Of a stretch of DNA of 64,000 nucleotides, positions 13,325 through 26,637 are shown one piece after another. Within the stretch, counting starts at the first letter, position 1. Every line of letters begins with the position of its first letter. Origin of the DNA: Hyperoodon ampullatus (lineage: Eukaryota > Chordata > Mammalia > Artiodactyla > Ziphiidae); the NCBI GenBank assembly GCA_949752795.1, contig CATKHW010000008.1, forward strand, positions 682,001-746,000. Reading direction: 5' to 3'. The notes under the pieces were generated by a model, which saw only the letters and a list, made by a program, of their open reading frames with translations, ran no database searches and was not told the DNA's origin. The translations under genes were made by a program, and so were the position numbers.

Positions 13325-15012
13325 TCACAATGATCCATGACACCTGTCATCAAAATGCTCCATTTCCCTTGTCATTACAGTGCTCCATGACGCTCGTCAT
13401 CCCAATTATCCATGACCTTCTCATCACAATGCTCCACGGTCTTGAAATCACAATGCTCAATGCCCTGGTCATTACAGTGCACCATGTCCCTTGTCATCAA
13501 AATTCTCCACGTCCTTGTCATCTCAATGCTCCAAGACATTTCTCATCACAAAGTTACAAGCTATTGTCATCACAATTATCCATGCACTTGTCATCACAAT
13601 GCTCCATGACACCTGTCATAGCAAGTTCCATGTGCTTGTCATCACAATGTTTCACGACGTTGGCATCAAAATTCTCAGTTGCCTTGGTCATCACAATGCT
13701 CCAAGCCCTTGTCATTACAATGCTCCATGACACTTCTCATCACAATGCTCCAAGCGCTTTTCATCACAATGCTCCATTACCTTTGTCATCACAATCCTCC
13801 ATGACACTTGTCATCACAATGCTCCATGCCATTGTCATCACAATGCACCATGACATAGGTCATCACAATGGTCCCTGACACCTGACTTCACAATACTCCA
13901 TGACGTTTTCTTCACAGTGCTCCATGCCCTTGCATTCCCAATGTGCAATGCCCACTGTCATCACAATAATCCATGAAATTTTTCAGACCGATGCTCCATG
14001 CCCCTGTCATCACAAAGCTCCATGCACTTGTCATCACAATGCTCCATGACACATGTCATCACAATGCTCCGTGACTCCAGTCATCACAATGCTTCAAGAC
14101 TTTGTCATCACAATGGTCCATGCCCTCATCATCACAAGTCTCTGTGACATTTGTCACCAAAATGTTCCATGAACTTTTCATCACAATGCTCTGTGACCCT
14201 TGGCATCACAATGCTCCATGCCTTTGTGAGCACAATGTTCCATGACACTTGTCATCACAATGCTCTATGAGCTTGTCAGCACAATGCTCCATGACTGATG
14301 TGATCACAATGTGCCATGCGGTTGTCATCACAATGCTCCACATCCTTGTCATCACAATGCTCCATAAACATTGTCATCACAGTGCTCCACATCCTTGTCA
14401 TCACAATGCTCCATAAACATTGTCATCACAATGCTCCCTGCACTTCTCATGAAAATGCTTTCTCACCACTGATATCACAATGTTCCATCACTAGTCATCA
14501 CAATACTCCCTCACCACTTTTATCACAATGTTCCATGACCCCTATCTTCACAATGCTACATGCCGTTATCATCACAATGCACCACTCCCTTGTCATCAAA
14601 ATGCTCCATGACCTTTGTCATCACAAAGCTCCATGACACTTGGCATCACAATGCTCCATGCCATTGTCATCACAATGCTTCATGAAGCCTCTCATCACAT
14701 TGCTCCATGCCCTTGTCATCACAAAGCTCAATGACGCTTGTCATCACAATGTTCGATGCCCTTCTCATCACAATGCTCCATGACCTTGTCATTACAATCC
14801 TCCATGACCCATGTATCACAGTGTTCCGTGTCCTTGTCATCATAATGCTCCATGCCCACTCTCATCACAATAATCCATGAAAATTTTCAGACAAATGCTC
14901 CATGCCCTTGTCATCACAAAGCTCCATGACACATGTCATCAGAATGCTCCATGGCCTTCTCATTCACAATGCTCCATGCCCTTGTCATCACAATGCTCCA
15001 AGACACCTGTAA
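13325..15012. repeat. 1,688-bp tandem duplication, copy 1
   Basis: Landmarks in this block reappear exactly 1,688 bp to the right at many points: ATCCATGACACCTG (13333 to 15021), TGTGCAATGCCCAC near 13949, the TCTCACCACTGATATC marker (14461 to 16149), and AGAATGCTCCATGGCC (14941 to 16629). Copy 1 carries a repeated pair of units near 14340-14425. That is offset by a repeated pair in copy 2 near 15950-16010, so total length is conserved. Confidence 0.9.
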
Positions 15013-16700
15013 TCACAATGATCCATGACACCTGTCATCAAAATGCTCCATTTCCCTTGTCATTACAGTGCTCCATGACGCTCGTCATCCCAATTATCCA
15101 TGACCTTCTCATCACAATGCTCCACGGTCTTGAAATCTCAATGCTCAATGCCCTGGTCATTACAGTGCTCCATGTCCCTTGTCATCACAATTCTCCACGT
15201 CCTTGTCATCACAATGCTCCAAGACATTTCTCATCACAAAGTTACATGCTATTGTCATCACAATTATCCATGCACTTGTCATCACAATGCTCCATGACAC
15301 CTGTCATAGCAAGTTCCATGTGCTTGTCATCACAATGTTTCACGACGTTGGCATCAAAATTCTCAGTTGCCTTGGTCATCACAATGCTCCATGCCCTTGT
15401 CATTACAATGCTCCATGACAATCCTCATCACAATGCTCCAAGCGCTTTTCATCACAATGCTCCATTACCTTTGTCATCACAATCCTCCATGACACTTGTC
15501 ATCACAATGCTCCATGCCATTGTCATCACAATGCACCATGACATAGGTCATCACAATGCTCCCTGACACCTGACTTCACAATACTCCATGACGTTTTCTT
15601 CACAGTGCTCCATGCCCTTGCATTCCCAATGTGCAATGCCCACTGTCATCACAATAATCCATGAAATTTTTCAGACCGATGCTCCATGCCCCTGTCATCA
15701 CAATGCTCCATGCACTTGTCATCACAATGCTCCATGACACATGTCATCACAATGCTCCGTGGCTCCAGTCATCACAATGCTTCAAGACTTTGTCATCACA
15801 ATGGTCCATGCCCTCATCATCACAAGTCTCTGTGACATTTGTCACCAAAATGTTCCATGAACTTTTCATCACAATGCTCTGTGACACTTGGCATCACAAT
15901 GCTCCATGCCTTTGTCAGCACAATGTTCCATGACACTTGTCATCACAATGCTCTATGAGCTTGTCAGCACAATGTTCCATGACACTTTTCATCACAATGC
16001 TCTATGAGCTTTTCAGCACAATGCTCCATGACCGATGTGATCACAATATGCCATGCAGTTGTCATCACAATGCTCCACATCCTTGTCATCACAATGCTCC
16101 ATAAACATTGTCATCACAATGCTCCATGCACTTCTCATGAAAATGCTCTCTCACCACTGATATCACAATTTTCCTACACTAGTCATCACAATACTCCCTC
16201 ACCACTGTCATCACAATGTTCCATGACCCCTATCTTCACAATGCTACATGCCGTTATCATCACAATGCACCACTCCCTTGTCATCAAAATGCTCCATGAC
16301 CTTTGTCATCAAAAAGCTCCATGACACTTGGCATCACAATGCTCCATGCCATTGTCATCACAATGCTTCATGAAGCCTCTCATCACATTGCTCCATGCCC
16401 TTGTCATCACAAAGCTCAATGACGCTTGTCATCACAATGTTCGATGCCCTTCTCATCACAATCCTCCATGACATTGTCATTACAATCCTCCATGACCCAT
16501 GTATCACAGTTTTCCGTGTCCTTGTCATCACAATGCTCCATGCCCACTCTCATCACAATAATCCATGAAAATTTTCAGACAAATGCTCCATGCCCTTGTC
16601 ATCACAAAGTTCCATGACGCATGTCATCAGAATGCTCCATGGCCTTCTCATTCACAATGCTCCATGCCCTTGTCATCACAATGCTCCAAGACACCTGTAA
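15013..16700. repeat. 1,688-bp tandem duplication, copy 2
   Basis: This copy aligns base for base with 13325-15012 except for scattered substitutions and the local unit gain described for copy 1. Alignment ends at about 16700, where AGACACCTGTAATCACAATG is followed by a different unit. The low divergence suggests the duplication is one of the more recent events in the array. Confidence 0.9.
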
Positions 16701-17879
16701 TCACAATGCTCCATGCCACTTTTCATCTCAATGCTCCATGAACCCTGTCATCACAATGCACCAGGCGCATCATCATAATGCTTCATGCTGTTGTCTTCAC
16801 AATGAAATCAAAATGTTCCATGACCTCTGTCATCACAATGCTCCAAACCCTTGTTATCACAATGTTCCATAACACTTGTCATCACAACGCCCAATGACGC
16901 TCGTCATCACAATTATCCATGGTCTTCCCATCACAATGCTCCATAACATTTGTCATCACAATGCTCAATACACTTGTCACAACAATGCGCCCTGACACTT
17001 GCCATCAGTATGCTCCTTGAACACTGTCATGACAAGGCTCCATGCCTTTTTCATCACAATGATCCATGCCCTTTTCATCACAATGCTCCAAAACCCATGT
17101 AATCATTATGCTCTTTGCACTGGTCATCAAAAAGCTCCATGACGCATGTCATCAGAATGCTCCTTGGACATCTCTCACAATGCTCCATGCCCTTGTAATC
17201 ACAATGCTCCAAGACCCCTGTAATCACAATGCTCCATGCCCCTTTTCCTCAGAATGCTCCATGAGACTTCTCATCACAAGGCTCCATGGTCTTCTCATCA
17301 CAATGCTCCATGCCATTGTCATCACAATACTCCACAAGCTTGTCATCAGAATGCTCCATGTCACTTGTCATCACAATGCTCCATGACCCCTGTCATCACA
17401 ATGCTCCATGCCCCTTGTCATTACAGTTCTCCATGACGCTCGTCATCACAGTTATCCATGGTCTTCTCATCACAATGCTCCACTGTCTTGCCATCACAAT
17501 GCTCCATGACACTTCAAATCACAATGTTACATGCTCTTGTAATCACATTCTCCATGCACTTGTCATCGCAATGCTCCATGACCCCTGTCATAGCAAGCTC
17601 CGTTTGCTTTTCATCACAGAGCTTCACGAACTTGTCATCAAAATTCTCAAAAGCCCTTTTCATCACAATGCTCCATGACCATTGTCATCACAATGCTCCA
17701 AGCCCTTGTCATCACAGTGCTCCATTACCTTTGTCTTCACAATGCTCCATGACAATTGGCATCACAATTCTCCATGCCATTGTCATCACAATGGAACATG
17801 ACATATGCCATCACAATGCACCCTGACAGCTGTCTTCACAATACTCCATGACCTTGTCATCACAATGCTCCATGCCCTT

Positions 17880-20000
17880 GTCATCACAATGTGCCATGCC
17901 GACTGTCATCACAATAATCCATGAAAATTGTCACACCAATGCTCCATGCCCGTGATCACCATGCTCCATTCCCTTGTCATCACAATTCTCTGTGACTTCA
18001 GTCATCACAATGCTTCATGAACTTTGTCATCACAATGGTCCATGCCCTCGTCATCACAAGGTTCTGTGAACTTTGTCACCAAAATGCTCCATGAACTTTT
18101 CATCCCAATGCTCTCTGAGCCTTGTCATCACAATGCTGCATGCTTTTGTCAGCACAATGCTCCATGACCCTTGTCATCACAATGCTCCATGCGTTTGTCA
18201 GCACAATGCTCCATGATCCATGTCATCACAGTGCGCCATGCACTTGTCATCACAATGCTCCCCAAACTTGTCATCACAATATTCCATAAACATTATCATC
18301 ACAATGCTCCATGCACTTCGAATCAAAATGCTCTCTCACCACTGATATTACAATTTTCCATCACTAGTCATCACAATACTCCCTCACCCCTGTCATCACA
18401 ATGTTCCATGGCCTTGTCATCACAATGTACCATGACCCGAGTAATCACAATGCTCCATACACCTTTTCATCTCAATGCTCCATGAACTCTGTCATCACAA
18501 CGAACCATGCCCATCATCATAATGCTTCATGCTGTTGTCATCACAATGAAATCAAAATGCTCCATGACCTCTGTCATCACAAGGCTCCAAACCCATGTGA
18601 TCACAATGCTCCATAACACTTGTCATCACAACGCCCCATGAGGCTCGTCATCACAATTATCCATGAACTTCTCATCACAATGTTCCATGACCTTTGTCAT
18701 AACAATGCTCAATACACTTGTCATCACAATGCTCCCTGACACTTGTCGTTAGTATGCTCCTTGAACCCTGTCATGACAAGGCTCCATGCCATATTCATCA
18801 CAATGATCCATTCCCTTTTCATCACAATGCTCCAAGACACCTGTAATCACAATGCTCCATGCCATGGTCTTTACAATGCTCCATGACGCATGTCATCAGA
18901 ATGCTCCTTGGACATCTCTCACAATGCTCCTTTCCCTTGTAATCACAATGCTCCAAGACCCCTGTAATCACAATGCTCCATGCCCCTTCTCATCAGAATG
19001 CTCCATGAGACTTCTCATCACAAGGCTCCATGGTCTTCTCATCAGAGTGCTACAGGACTTTGTCATCACAATGCTCCATGACCCCTTTCATCAGAATCCT
19101 CCATGAATATTTTCAGCTCAATGCTCCATGATCTTTTCATCACAATGCTCCATGACCCCTGTCATCACAATGCTCCATGCTCCTTGATATCAAAATGATT
19201 CATGACCTCTGTCATCACAGTGCTCCAAACCCTTGTGATCACATTGTTCCATAACACTTGTCATCACAACGCTCCATGATGCCTGTCATCACAATAATCT
19301 ATGCCCTTGTCATCACAATGCTCCATGACCTTTGTCATCACAATGCTCAATACACTTGTCATCACAATGGTCCCTGACACTTGTCGTCAGTATGCTTCTC
19401 GCACCCTGTCATGAAAAGGCTCTATGCGTTTTTCATCACAATGCTCCATGCCCTTTTCATCACAATGCTCCATGCCATTGTCATCACAATACTCCACAAG
19501 CTTGTCATCAGAATGCTCCATGACCCTTGTCATCACAATTCTCCATGACCCCTGTCATCACAATGCTTCATGACACCTGTCATCACAATGCTCCAGGCCC
19601 CTTGTCATTACAGTTCTCCATGACGCTCGTCATCACGTTTATCCATGGTCTTCTCATCACAATGTTCCACCGTCTTGCCATCACAATGCTCCATGACACT
19701 TCAATTCACAATATTACATGCTCTTGTAATCACATTCTCCATGCACTTGTCATCGCAATGCTCCAAGACCCCTGTCATAGCAAGCTCCATGTGCTTTTCA
19801 TCACAGTGCTTCACGAACTTGTCATCAAAATTCTCAAAAGCCCTTGTCATCACAATGCGCCATGCCCTTTTCATCACAATGCTCCATGACCATTGTCATC
19901 ACAATGCTCCATTACCTTTGTCATCACAATCCTCCATGACATTTGTCATCACAATGCTCAATGCCTTTGTCATCACAAGGTACCATGACATAGGTCATCA
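17880..20000. repeat. Long-range repeat block, copy 1 (partner near 26.6-28.6 kb)
   Basis: Variant order here recurs 8.6-8.76 kb to the right. Examples are GCCATGCCGACTG (near 17891 and 26649), AATGCTCCATGCGTTTGTC (18181 and 26890), the unit with CGCCCCAT followed by GGCTCGTCATC (near 18631 and 27340), and the frame starting at 19332 and 27920. The offset changes in steps of whole units. It overlaps the 2,629-bp block. Confidence 0.7.
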
Positions 20001-21038
20001 CAATGCTCCCTGACACCTGTCTTCAAAATAACCCATGACCTTTCCTTCACAGTGCTCCATGCCCTTGTCATAACAATGTGCAATGCCCACTGTCATCACA
20101 ATAATCCATGAAATTTTTCAGACCGATGCTCCATGCCCCTGTCATCACATTGCTCCATGCACTTGTCATCACAATGCTCCATGACACCTGTGATCACAAT
20201 GCTCCGTGACTCCAGTCATCACAATGCCTCAAGACTTTGTCATCACAATGGTCCATACCCTCATCATCACAAGTCTCTGTGACCTTTGTCACCAAAATGC
20301 TCCATGAACTTGGCATCACAATGCTCCATGCCTTTGTCAGCACAATGTTCCATGACACTTGTCATCAGACTGCTCCATGAGCTTGTCAGCACAGTGCTCC
20401 ATGACCGATGTGGTCACAATGCGCCATGCCGTTGTCATCACAATGCTCCACATCCTTGTCATCACAATGCTCCATAAACATTTTCATAACAATGCTCCAT
20501 GCACTTCTTATCCAAATGCTCTCTCACCACTGATATCACAATGTTCCATCACTAGTCATCACAATACTCCTTCACCCCTGTCATCACAATGTTCCATGAC
20601 CCCTATCATCACAATGCTACATGCCATTATCATCACAGTGCACCACTCACTTGTCATCAAAATGCTCCATGACCTTTGTCTTCACAAAGCTCCATGACCC
20701 TTGGCATCACAATGCTCCATGCCATTGTCATCACAATGCTTCATGAAGCCTGTCATCACATTGCTCCATGCCCTTGTCATCACAAAGCTCCATGACGCTT
20801 GTCATCACAATGCTCGATGCCCTTCTCATCACAATGCTCCATGACCTTGTCATTACAATCCTCCCTGACCCAGGTATCACATTGTTCCGTGTCCTTGTCA
20901 TCACAATGCTCCATGCCCACTCTCATCACAATAATCCATGAAAATTTTCAGACAAATGCTCCATGCCCTTGTCATCAAAAAGCTACATGACGCATGTCAT
21001 CAGAATGCTCCATGGCCTTCTCATTCACAATGCTCCTT
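18410..21038. repeat. 2,629-bp higher-order repeat, copy 1
   Basis: Landmarks recur at a constant 2,629-bp spacing: TCACAATGAAATCAAAAT (18541 to 21170), ACATCTCTCACAATGCTCC (near 18912 to 21541), ACCCCTTTCATCAGAATCC (19081 to 21710), and the start of a long frame at 19332 and 21961. The left limit is the point where similarity to the region 2,629 bp away fades, and is approximate. Confidence 0.82.
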
Positions 21039-23692
21039 GCCCTTGTCATCACAATGCTCCAAGACAACTGTAATCACAATGCTCCATGTCCCTTTTCATT
21101 TCAATGCTCCATGCCCCCTGTCTTCACAATGCACCATGCCCATCATCATAATGCTTGATGCTATTGTCATCACAATGAAATCAAAATAATCCATGACCTC
21201 TGTCATCACAATGCTCCAAACCCTTGTGATCACAATGTTCCATAACCCTTGTCATCACAACGCCCCATGACACTCTTCATCACCATTATCCATGGTCTTA
21301 TCATCACAATGCTCCATAACATTTGTCATCACAATGAACAATACACTTGTTATCACAATGCTCCCTGACTCTTGCCATCAGTATGCTCCTCGAACACTGT
21401 CATGACAAGGCTCCATGCCTTTTTCATCACAATGATCCATGCCCATTTCATCACAATGCTCCAAGTCCCCTGTAATCACAATGCTCCTTGCCATGGTCAT
21501 CACAAAGGTCCATGACACATGTCATCAGAATGCTCCTTGGACATCTCTCACAATGCTCCATGCCCTTGTAATCACAATGCTTCAAGACCCCTTTAACCAC
21601 AATGCTCCATGCCCCTTTTCATCAGAATACTCTATGAGACTTCTCATCACAAGGCTCCATGGTCTTCTCATCAGAGTGCTCCAGGACCTTCTCATCACAA
21701 TGCTCCATGACCCCTTTCATCAGAATCCTCCATGAACATTTTCAGCTCAATGCTCCATGATCTTCTCAACACAGTGCTCCATGACCCCTGTCATCACAGT
21801 GCTCCATGCTCCTTGATATCAAAATGATACATGACCTCTGTCATCACAGTGCTCCAAACCCTTGTGATCACATTGTTCCATAATACTTGTCATCGCATCG
21901 CTCTATGATGCCTGTGATCACAATATTCCATGCCCCTGTCATCACAATGCTCCATGACCTTTGTCATCACAATGCTCAATACACTTGTCATCACAATGCT
22001 CCCTGACACTTGTCGTCAGAATGCTTCTTGCACCCTGTCATGAAAAGGCTCAATGCCTTTTTCATCACAATGCTCCATGCCCTTTTCATCACAATGCTCC
22101 ATGCCATTGTCATCACAATACTCCACAAGATTGTCATCAGAATGCTCCATGACCCTTGTCATCACAATTCTCCATGACCCCTGTCATCACAATGCTCCAT
22201 GACACCTGTCATCACAATGATCCAGGTCCGTTGTCATTGCAGTTCTCCATGACGCTCGTCATCACGATTATCCATGGTCTTCTCATCACAATGTTCCACC
22301 GTCTTGGCATCACAATGCTCCATGACACTTCAAATCACAATGTTACATGCTCTTGTAATCACATTCTCCATGCACTTGTCATCGCAATGCTCCAAGACCC
22401 CTGTCATAGCAAGCTCCATGTGCTTTTCATCACAGAGCTTCACGAACTTGTCATCAAAATTCTCAAAAGCCCTTGTCATCACAATGCTCCATGCCCTTTT
22501 CATCACAATTCTCCATTACCATTGTCATCACAATGCTCCATTACCTTTGTCATCACAATCCTCCATGACACTTGTCATCACAATGCTCAATGCCATTGTC
22601 ATCCCAATGTACCATGACATAGGTCATCACAATGCTCCCTGACACCCGACTTCACAATACTCCATGACCTTTTCTTCATAGTGCTCCATGCCCTTGTCAT
22701 TACAATGTGCAATGCCCACTGTCATCACAATAATCCATTAAATTTTTCAGACCGATGCTCCATGCCACTGTCATCACAATGCTCCATGCACTTGTCATCA
22801 CAATGCTCCATGACACCTGTCATCACAATGCTCCGTGACTCCAGTCATCACAACGCCTCAAGACTTTGTTATCACAGTGGTCCCTGCCCTCATCATCACA
22901 AGTCTCTGTGACATTTGTCACCAAAATGCTCCATGAACTTTTCATCACAATGCTCTGTGACCCTTGGCATCACAATGCTCCATGCCTTTGTCAGCACAAT
23001 GCTCCATGACACTTGTCATCACAATGCTCCATGAGCTTGTCAGCACAATGCACCATGACCGATGTGATCACAATTCGCCATGTGGTTGTCATCACAATGC
23101 TCCACATTCTTGTCATCACAATGCTCCATAAACATTATCATCACAATGCTCCATGCACTTCTCATGAAAATGCTCTATCACCACTGATATCACAATGTTC
23201 CATCACTAGTCATCACAATACTCCCTCACCCATGTCATAACAATGTTCCATGACCCCTATCTTCACAATGCTAAATGCCGTTATCATCACAATGCACCAC
23301 TCCCTTGTCATCAAAATGCTCCATGACCTTTGTCATCACAAAGCTCCATGACTCTTGGCATCACAATGCTCCATGACATTGTCATCACAATGCTTCATGA
23401 AGCCTCTCATCACATTGCTCCATGCCCTTGTCATCACAAAGCTCCATGACGCTTGTCATCACAATGCTCGATGCCCTTCTCATCACAATACTCCATGACC
23501 TTGTCATTACAATCCTCCATGACCCATGTATCACATTGTTCCGTGTCCTTGTCATCACAATGCTCCATGCCCACTCTCATCACAATAATCCATGAAAATT
23601 TTCAGACAAATGCTCCAAGCCCTTGTCATCACAAAGCTCCATGACGCATGTCATCAGAATGCTCCATGGCCTTCTCATTCACAATGCTCCAT
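21039..23692. repeat. 2,629-bp higher-order repeat, copy 2
   Basis: This continues copy 1 with the same order of variants. Towards the right the spacing to the next copy becomes 2,654 bp (20799 to 23453), a gain of one 25-bp unit. Boundaries are approximate to one unit. Confidence 0.8.
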
Positions 23693-24430
23693 GCCCTTGT
23701 CATCACAATGCTCCAAGACCCCTGTAATCACAATGCTCCATGTCCCTTTTCATTTCAATGCTCCATGAACCCTGTCATCACAATGCACCATGTCCATCAT
23801 CATAATGCTTCATGCTATTGTCATCACAATGAAATCAAAATGCTCCATGACCTCTGTCATCACAATGCTCCAAAACCTTGTGATCACAATGTTCCATAAC
23901 ACTTGTCATCACAACGCCCCATTACCCCTTTCATCAGAATACTCCATGAACATTTTCAGCTCAATGCTCCATGATCTTCTCATCACAATGCTCCATGACC
24001 CCTGTCATCACAATGCTCCATGCTCCTTGATATCAAAATGATTCATGACCTCTGTCATCACAGTGCTCCAAACCCTTGTGATCACATTGTTCCATAACAC
24101 TTGTCATCACAACACTCCATGATGCCTGTCATCACAATACTCCATGCCCTTGTCATCACAATGCTCCATGACCTTTGTCATCACAATGCTCAATACACTT
24201 GTCATCACAATGCTCCCTGACACTTGTCGTCAGTATGCTTCTCGAACCCTGTCATGAAAAGGCTCTATGCCTTTTTTTATCACAATGCTCCATGCCATTG
24301 TCATCACAATACTCCACAAGCTTGTCTTCAGAATGTTCCTTGACCCTTGTCATCACAATTCTCCATGCCCCGTGTCATTACAGTGCTCGATGACACTCGT
24401 CATCATTATGCTTCATGGTCTTGCCATCAC
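23693..24430. repeat. 2,629-bp higher-order repeat, copy 3, shortened
   Basis: The block starts like copies 1 and 2 but jumps from an ACAACGCCCC unit near 23915 straight to ACCCCTTTCATCAGAAT at 23924. Spacing drops from 2,629 to 2,214 bp, a loss of about 415 bp or 17 units. Similarity ends near 24430. Confidence 0.75.
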
Positions 24431-26637
24431 AATGCTCCATGACCTGGACATCACAATGCTCCATGTCCCTTGTCATCACAATGCTCCATGCGCTTCTCAA
24501 CACAATGCTCCATTACCCATGACATCACAATGTGCCATGAACATTTCATCATAATGCTCTATATCCTTTTCATCGCTATGCTCCATAAAACTTGTCATCA
24601 CAATGCTCCATGCACTTTTCATCAAAATGCTCTCTCACCACTGATATCACAATGTTACATCACTAGTCACACAATACTCCCTCACCCCTGTCATCACAAT
24701 GTTCCATGACCACTGTAATCACAATGCTCCATGCCCTTGTCATCACAAAGCTCCATGATGCATGTCATCAAAATGCTCCATGGACTTCTCATCACAATGC
24801 TCCATGCCCTGGCCATCACAGTGCTCCATTACACCTGTCATCACAATGCTCCATGACCACTGTAATCACAGCGCTCCCTGACCCCAGACAACACAATGAT
24901 CTGGGACTCATGTCATCAAAATGCTCCAAGACGCTTGTCATCCCAATGCTCCATGACACCTGTAATCTGAATGCTCCGTGACGCTTGTCATCCCAGTGCT
25001 CCATGACCCTTGGCATCACAATGTTCCATGCCATTGTCATCACAATGCTCCATGAACCCTCTCATCACATTGCTCCATGCCCTTGTCATCACAAAGCTCC
25101 ATGAGGCTTGTCATCACAATGCTCGATGTTCTTCTCATAACAGTGCTCCATGCCCTTGTCATTACAATCCTCCATGATCCATGTATCACCGTGTTCCTTG
25201 CCCTTGACATCACAATTCTCCATGCCCACACTCATCACAATAATCCATGAAACTTTTCACTCAAATGCTCCATGCCCTTGTCATCAAAAGGCTACATTAC
25301 CCGTGTCATAGCAATGCTCCATGACCCCTGCCATTACAATGTTCCATGGCCTCATCATCTCAAGGCTCCATGACACTTCTCATCACAATTCTCCAAGACC
25401 CCTGTAATCACAATGCTCCATGCCCTTGTCATCACGAAGCTCAATGACTTATGTCATCAGAATGCTCCATGGCCTTCTCATCACAATGCTCCATGCCCTT
25501 GTCATCACAGTGCTCCAAGACCGCTGTATTCACAATGCTCCATGCCCCTTTTCATCTCAATGCTCAATGAACTCTGTCATTCCAATGCACCATGCCCATC
25601 ATCATAATGCTTAATGCTATTGTCATCACAATGAAATCAAAATGCTCCATAACCTCTGTCATCACAATGCTCCAAACCCTTGTGATCACAATGTTCCATA
25701 ACACTTGTCATCACAATTCCCCATGATGCTCCTCATCACAATTATCCATGGTCTTCTCATCACAATGCTCCATGACCTTTGTCATCACAATGCTCAATAC
25801 ACTTGTCATCTCAATGCTCCCTGCCACTTGTCGTCAGTATGCTTCTTAAACCCTGTCATGACAAGGCTCCATGCCTTTTTCATCACAATGATCCATGCGC
25901 TTTTCATCACAATGTTCCAAACCCCAGTAATCACAATGCTCCTTGCACTTGTCATCACAAAGCTCCATGACCCATATCATCAGAATGCTCCATGGCCTTC
26001 TCATCACCATGCTCGATGCCCTTGTCATCACACTGCTCCCTGACACTTCTCTTCAGAATGCTCCATGAACCCTGTCATGAAAAGGCTCCATGCCTTTTTC
26101 ATCACAATGCTCCATGACCTTTCATCACTATGCTCCATGCCATTGTCATCACAATACTCCACAAGCTTGTCATCAGAATGCTCCATGGCCCATGTCATCA
26201 CAATGCTCCATGACCCCTGTCATCACAATGCTTCATGACCCCTGTAATCACAATGCTCCATGCCTCTTGTCATTACAGTGCTCCATGACGCTCGTCATCA
26301 CAATTATCCATGGTCTTCTCATCACAATGCTGCACGGTCTTTCCATCACAATGCTCCCTGCCCTGGTCCTCACAATGCTCCATGACCATTTTCATCACAA
26401 TTCTCCAAGCAATTGTCATACAGTGCTCCATTACGTTTGTCATCACAATCCTCCATGACACTTGGCATCACAATGCTCCACTACATTTGTTATCACAATC
26501 CTCCATGACACTTGGCATCACAATGCTCCACGCCATTGTCATCACAAAGCACCATGACATATGTCATCACAATGCTCCCTGACACCTGTCTTCACAATAC
26601 TACATGACCTTGTCATCACAATGTTCCATGCCCTTGT

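Noticed and set aside
14877..15566. A 229-codon frame, the longest in the window, and many similar frames in 6.2-36.9 kb that could be read as histidine/cysteine-rich repeat proteins
   Set aside because: They are one minisatellite unit read in successive frames (SSQCSMPL, VITMLHAL, CHHNAP). Lengths are set by how many 25-bp units follow each other, and equivalent frames occur on the reverse strand (MEHCDD, VMTRAWSI).
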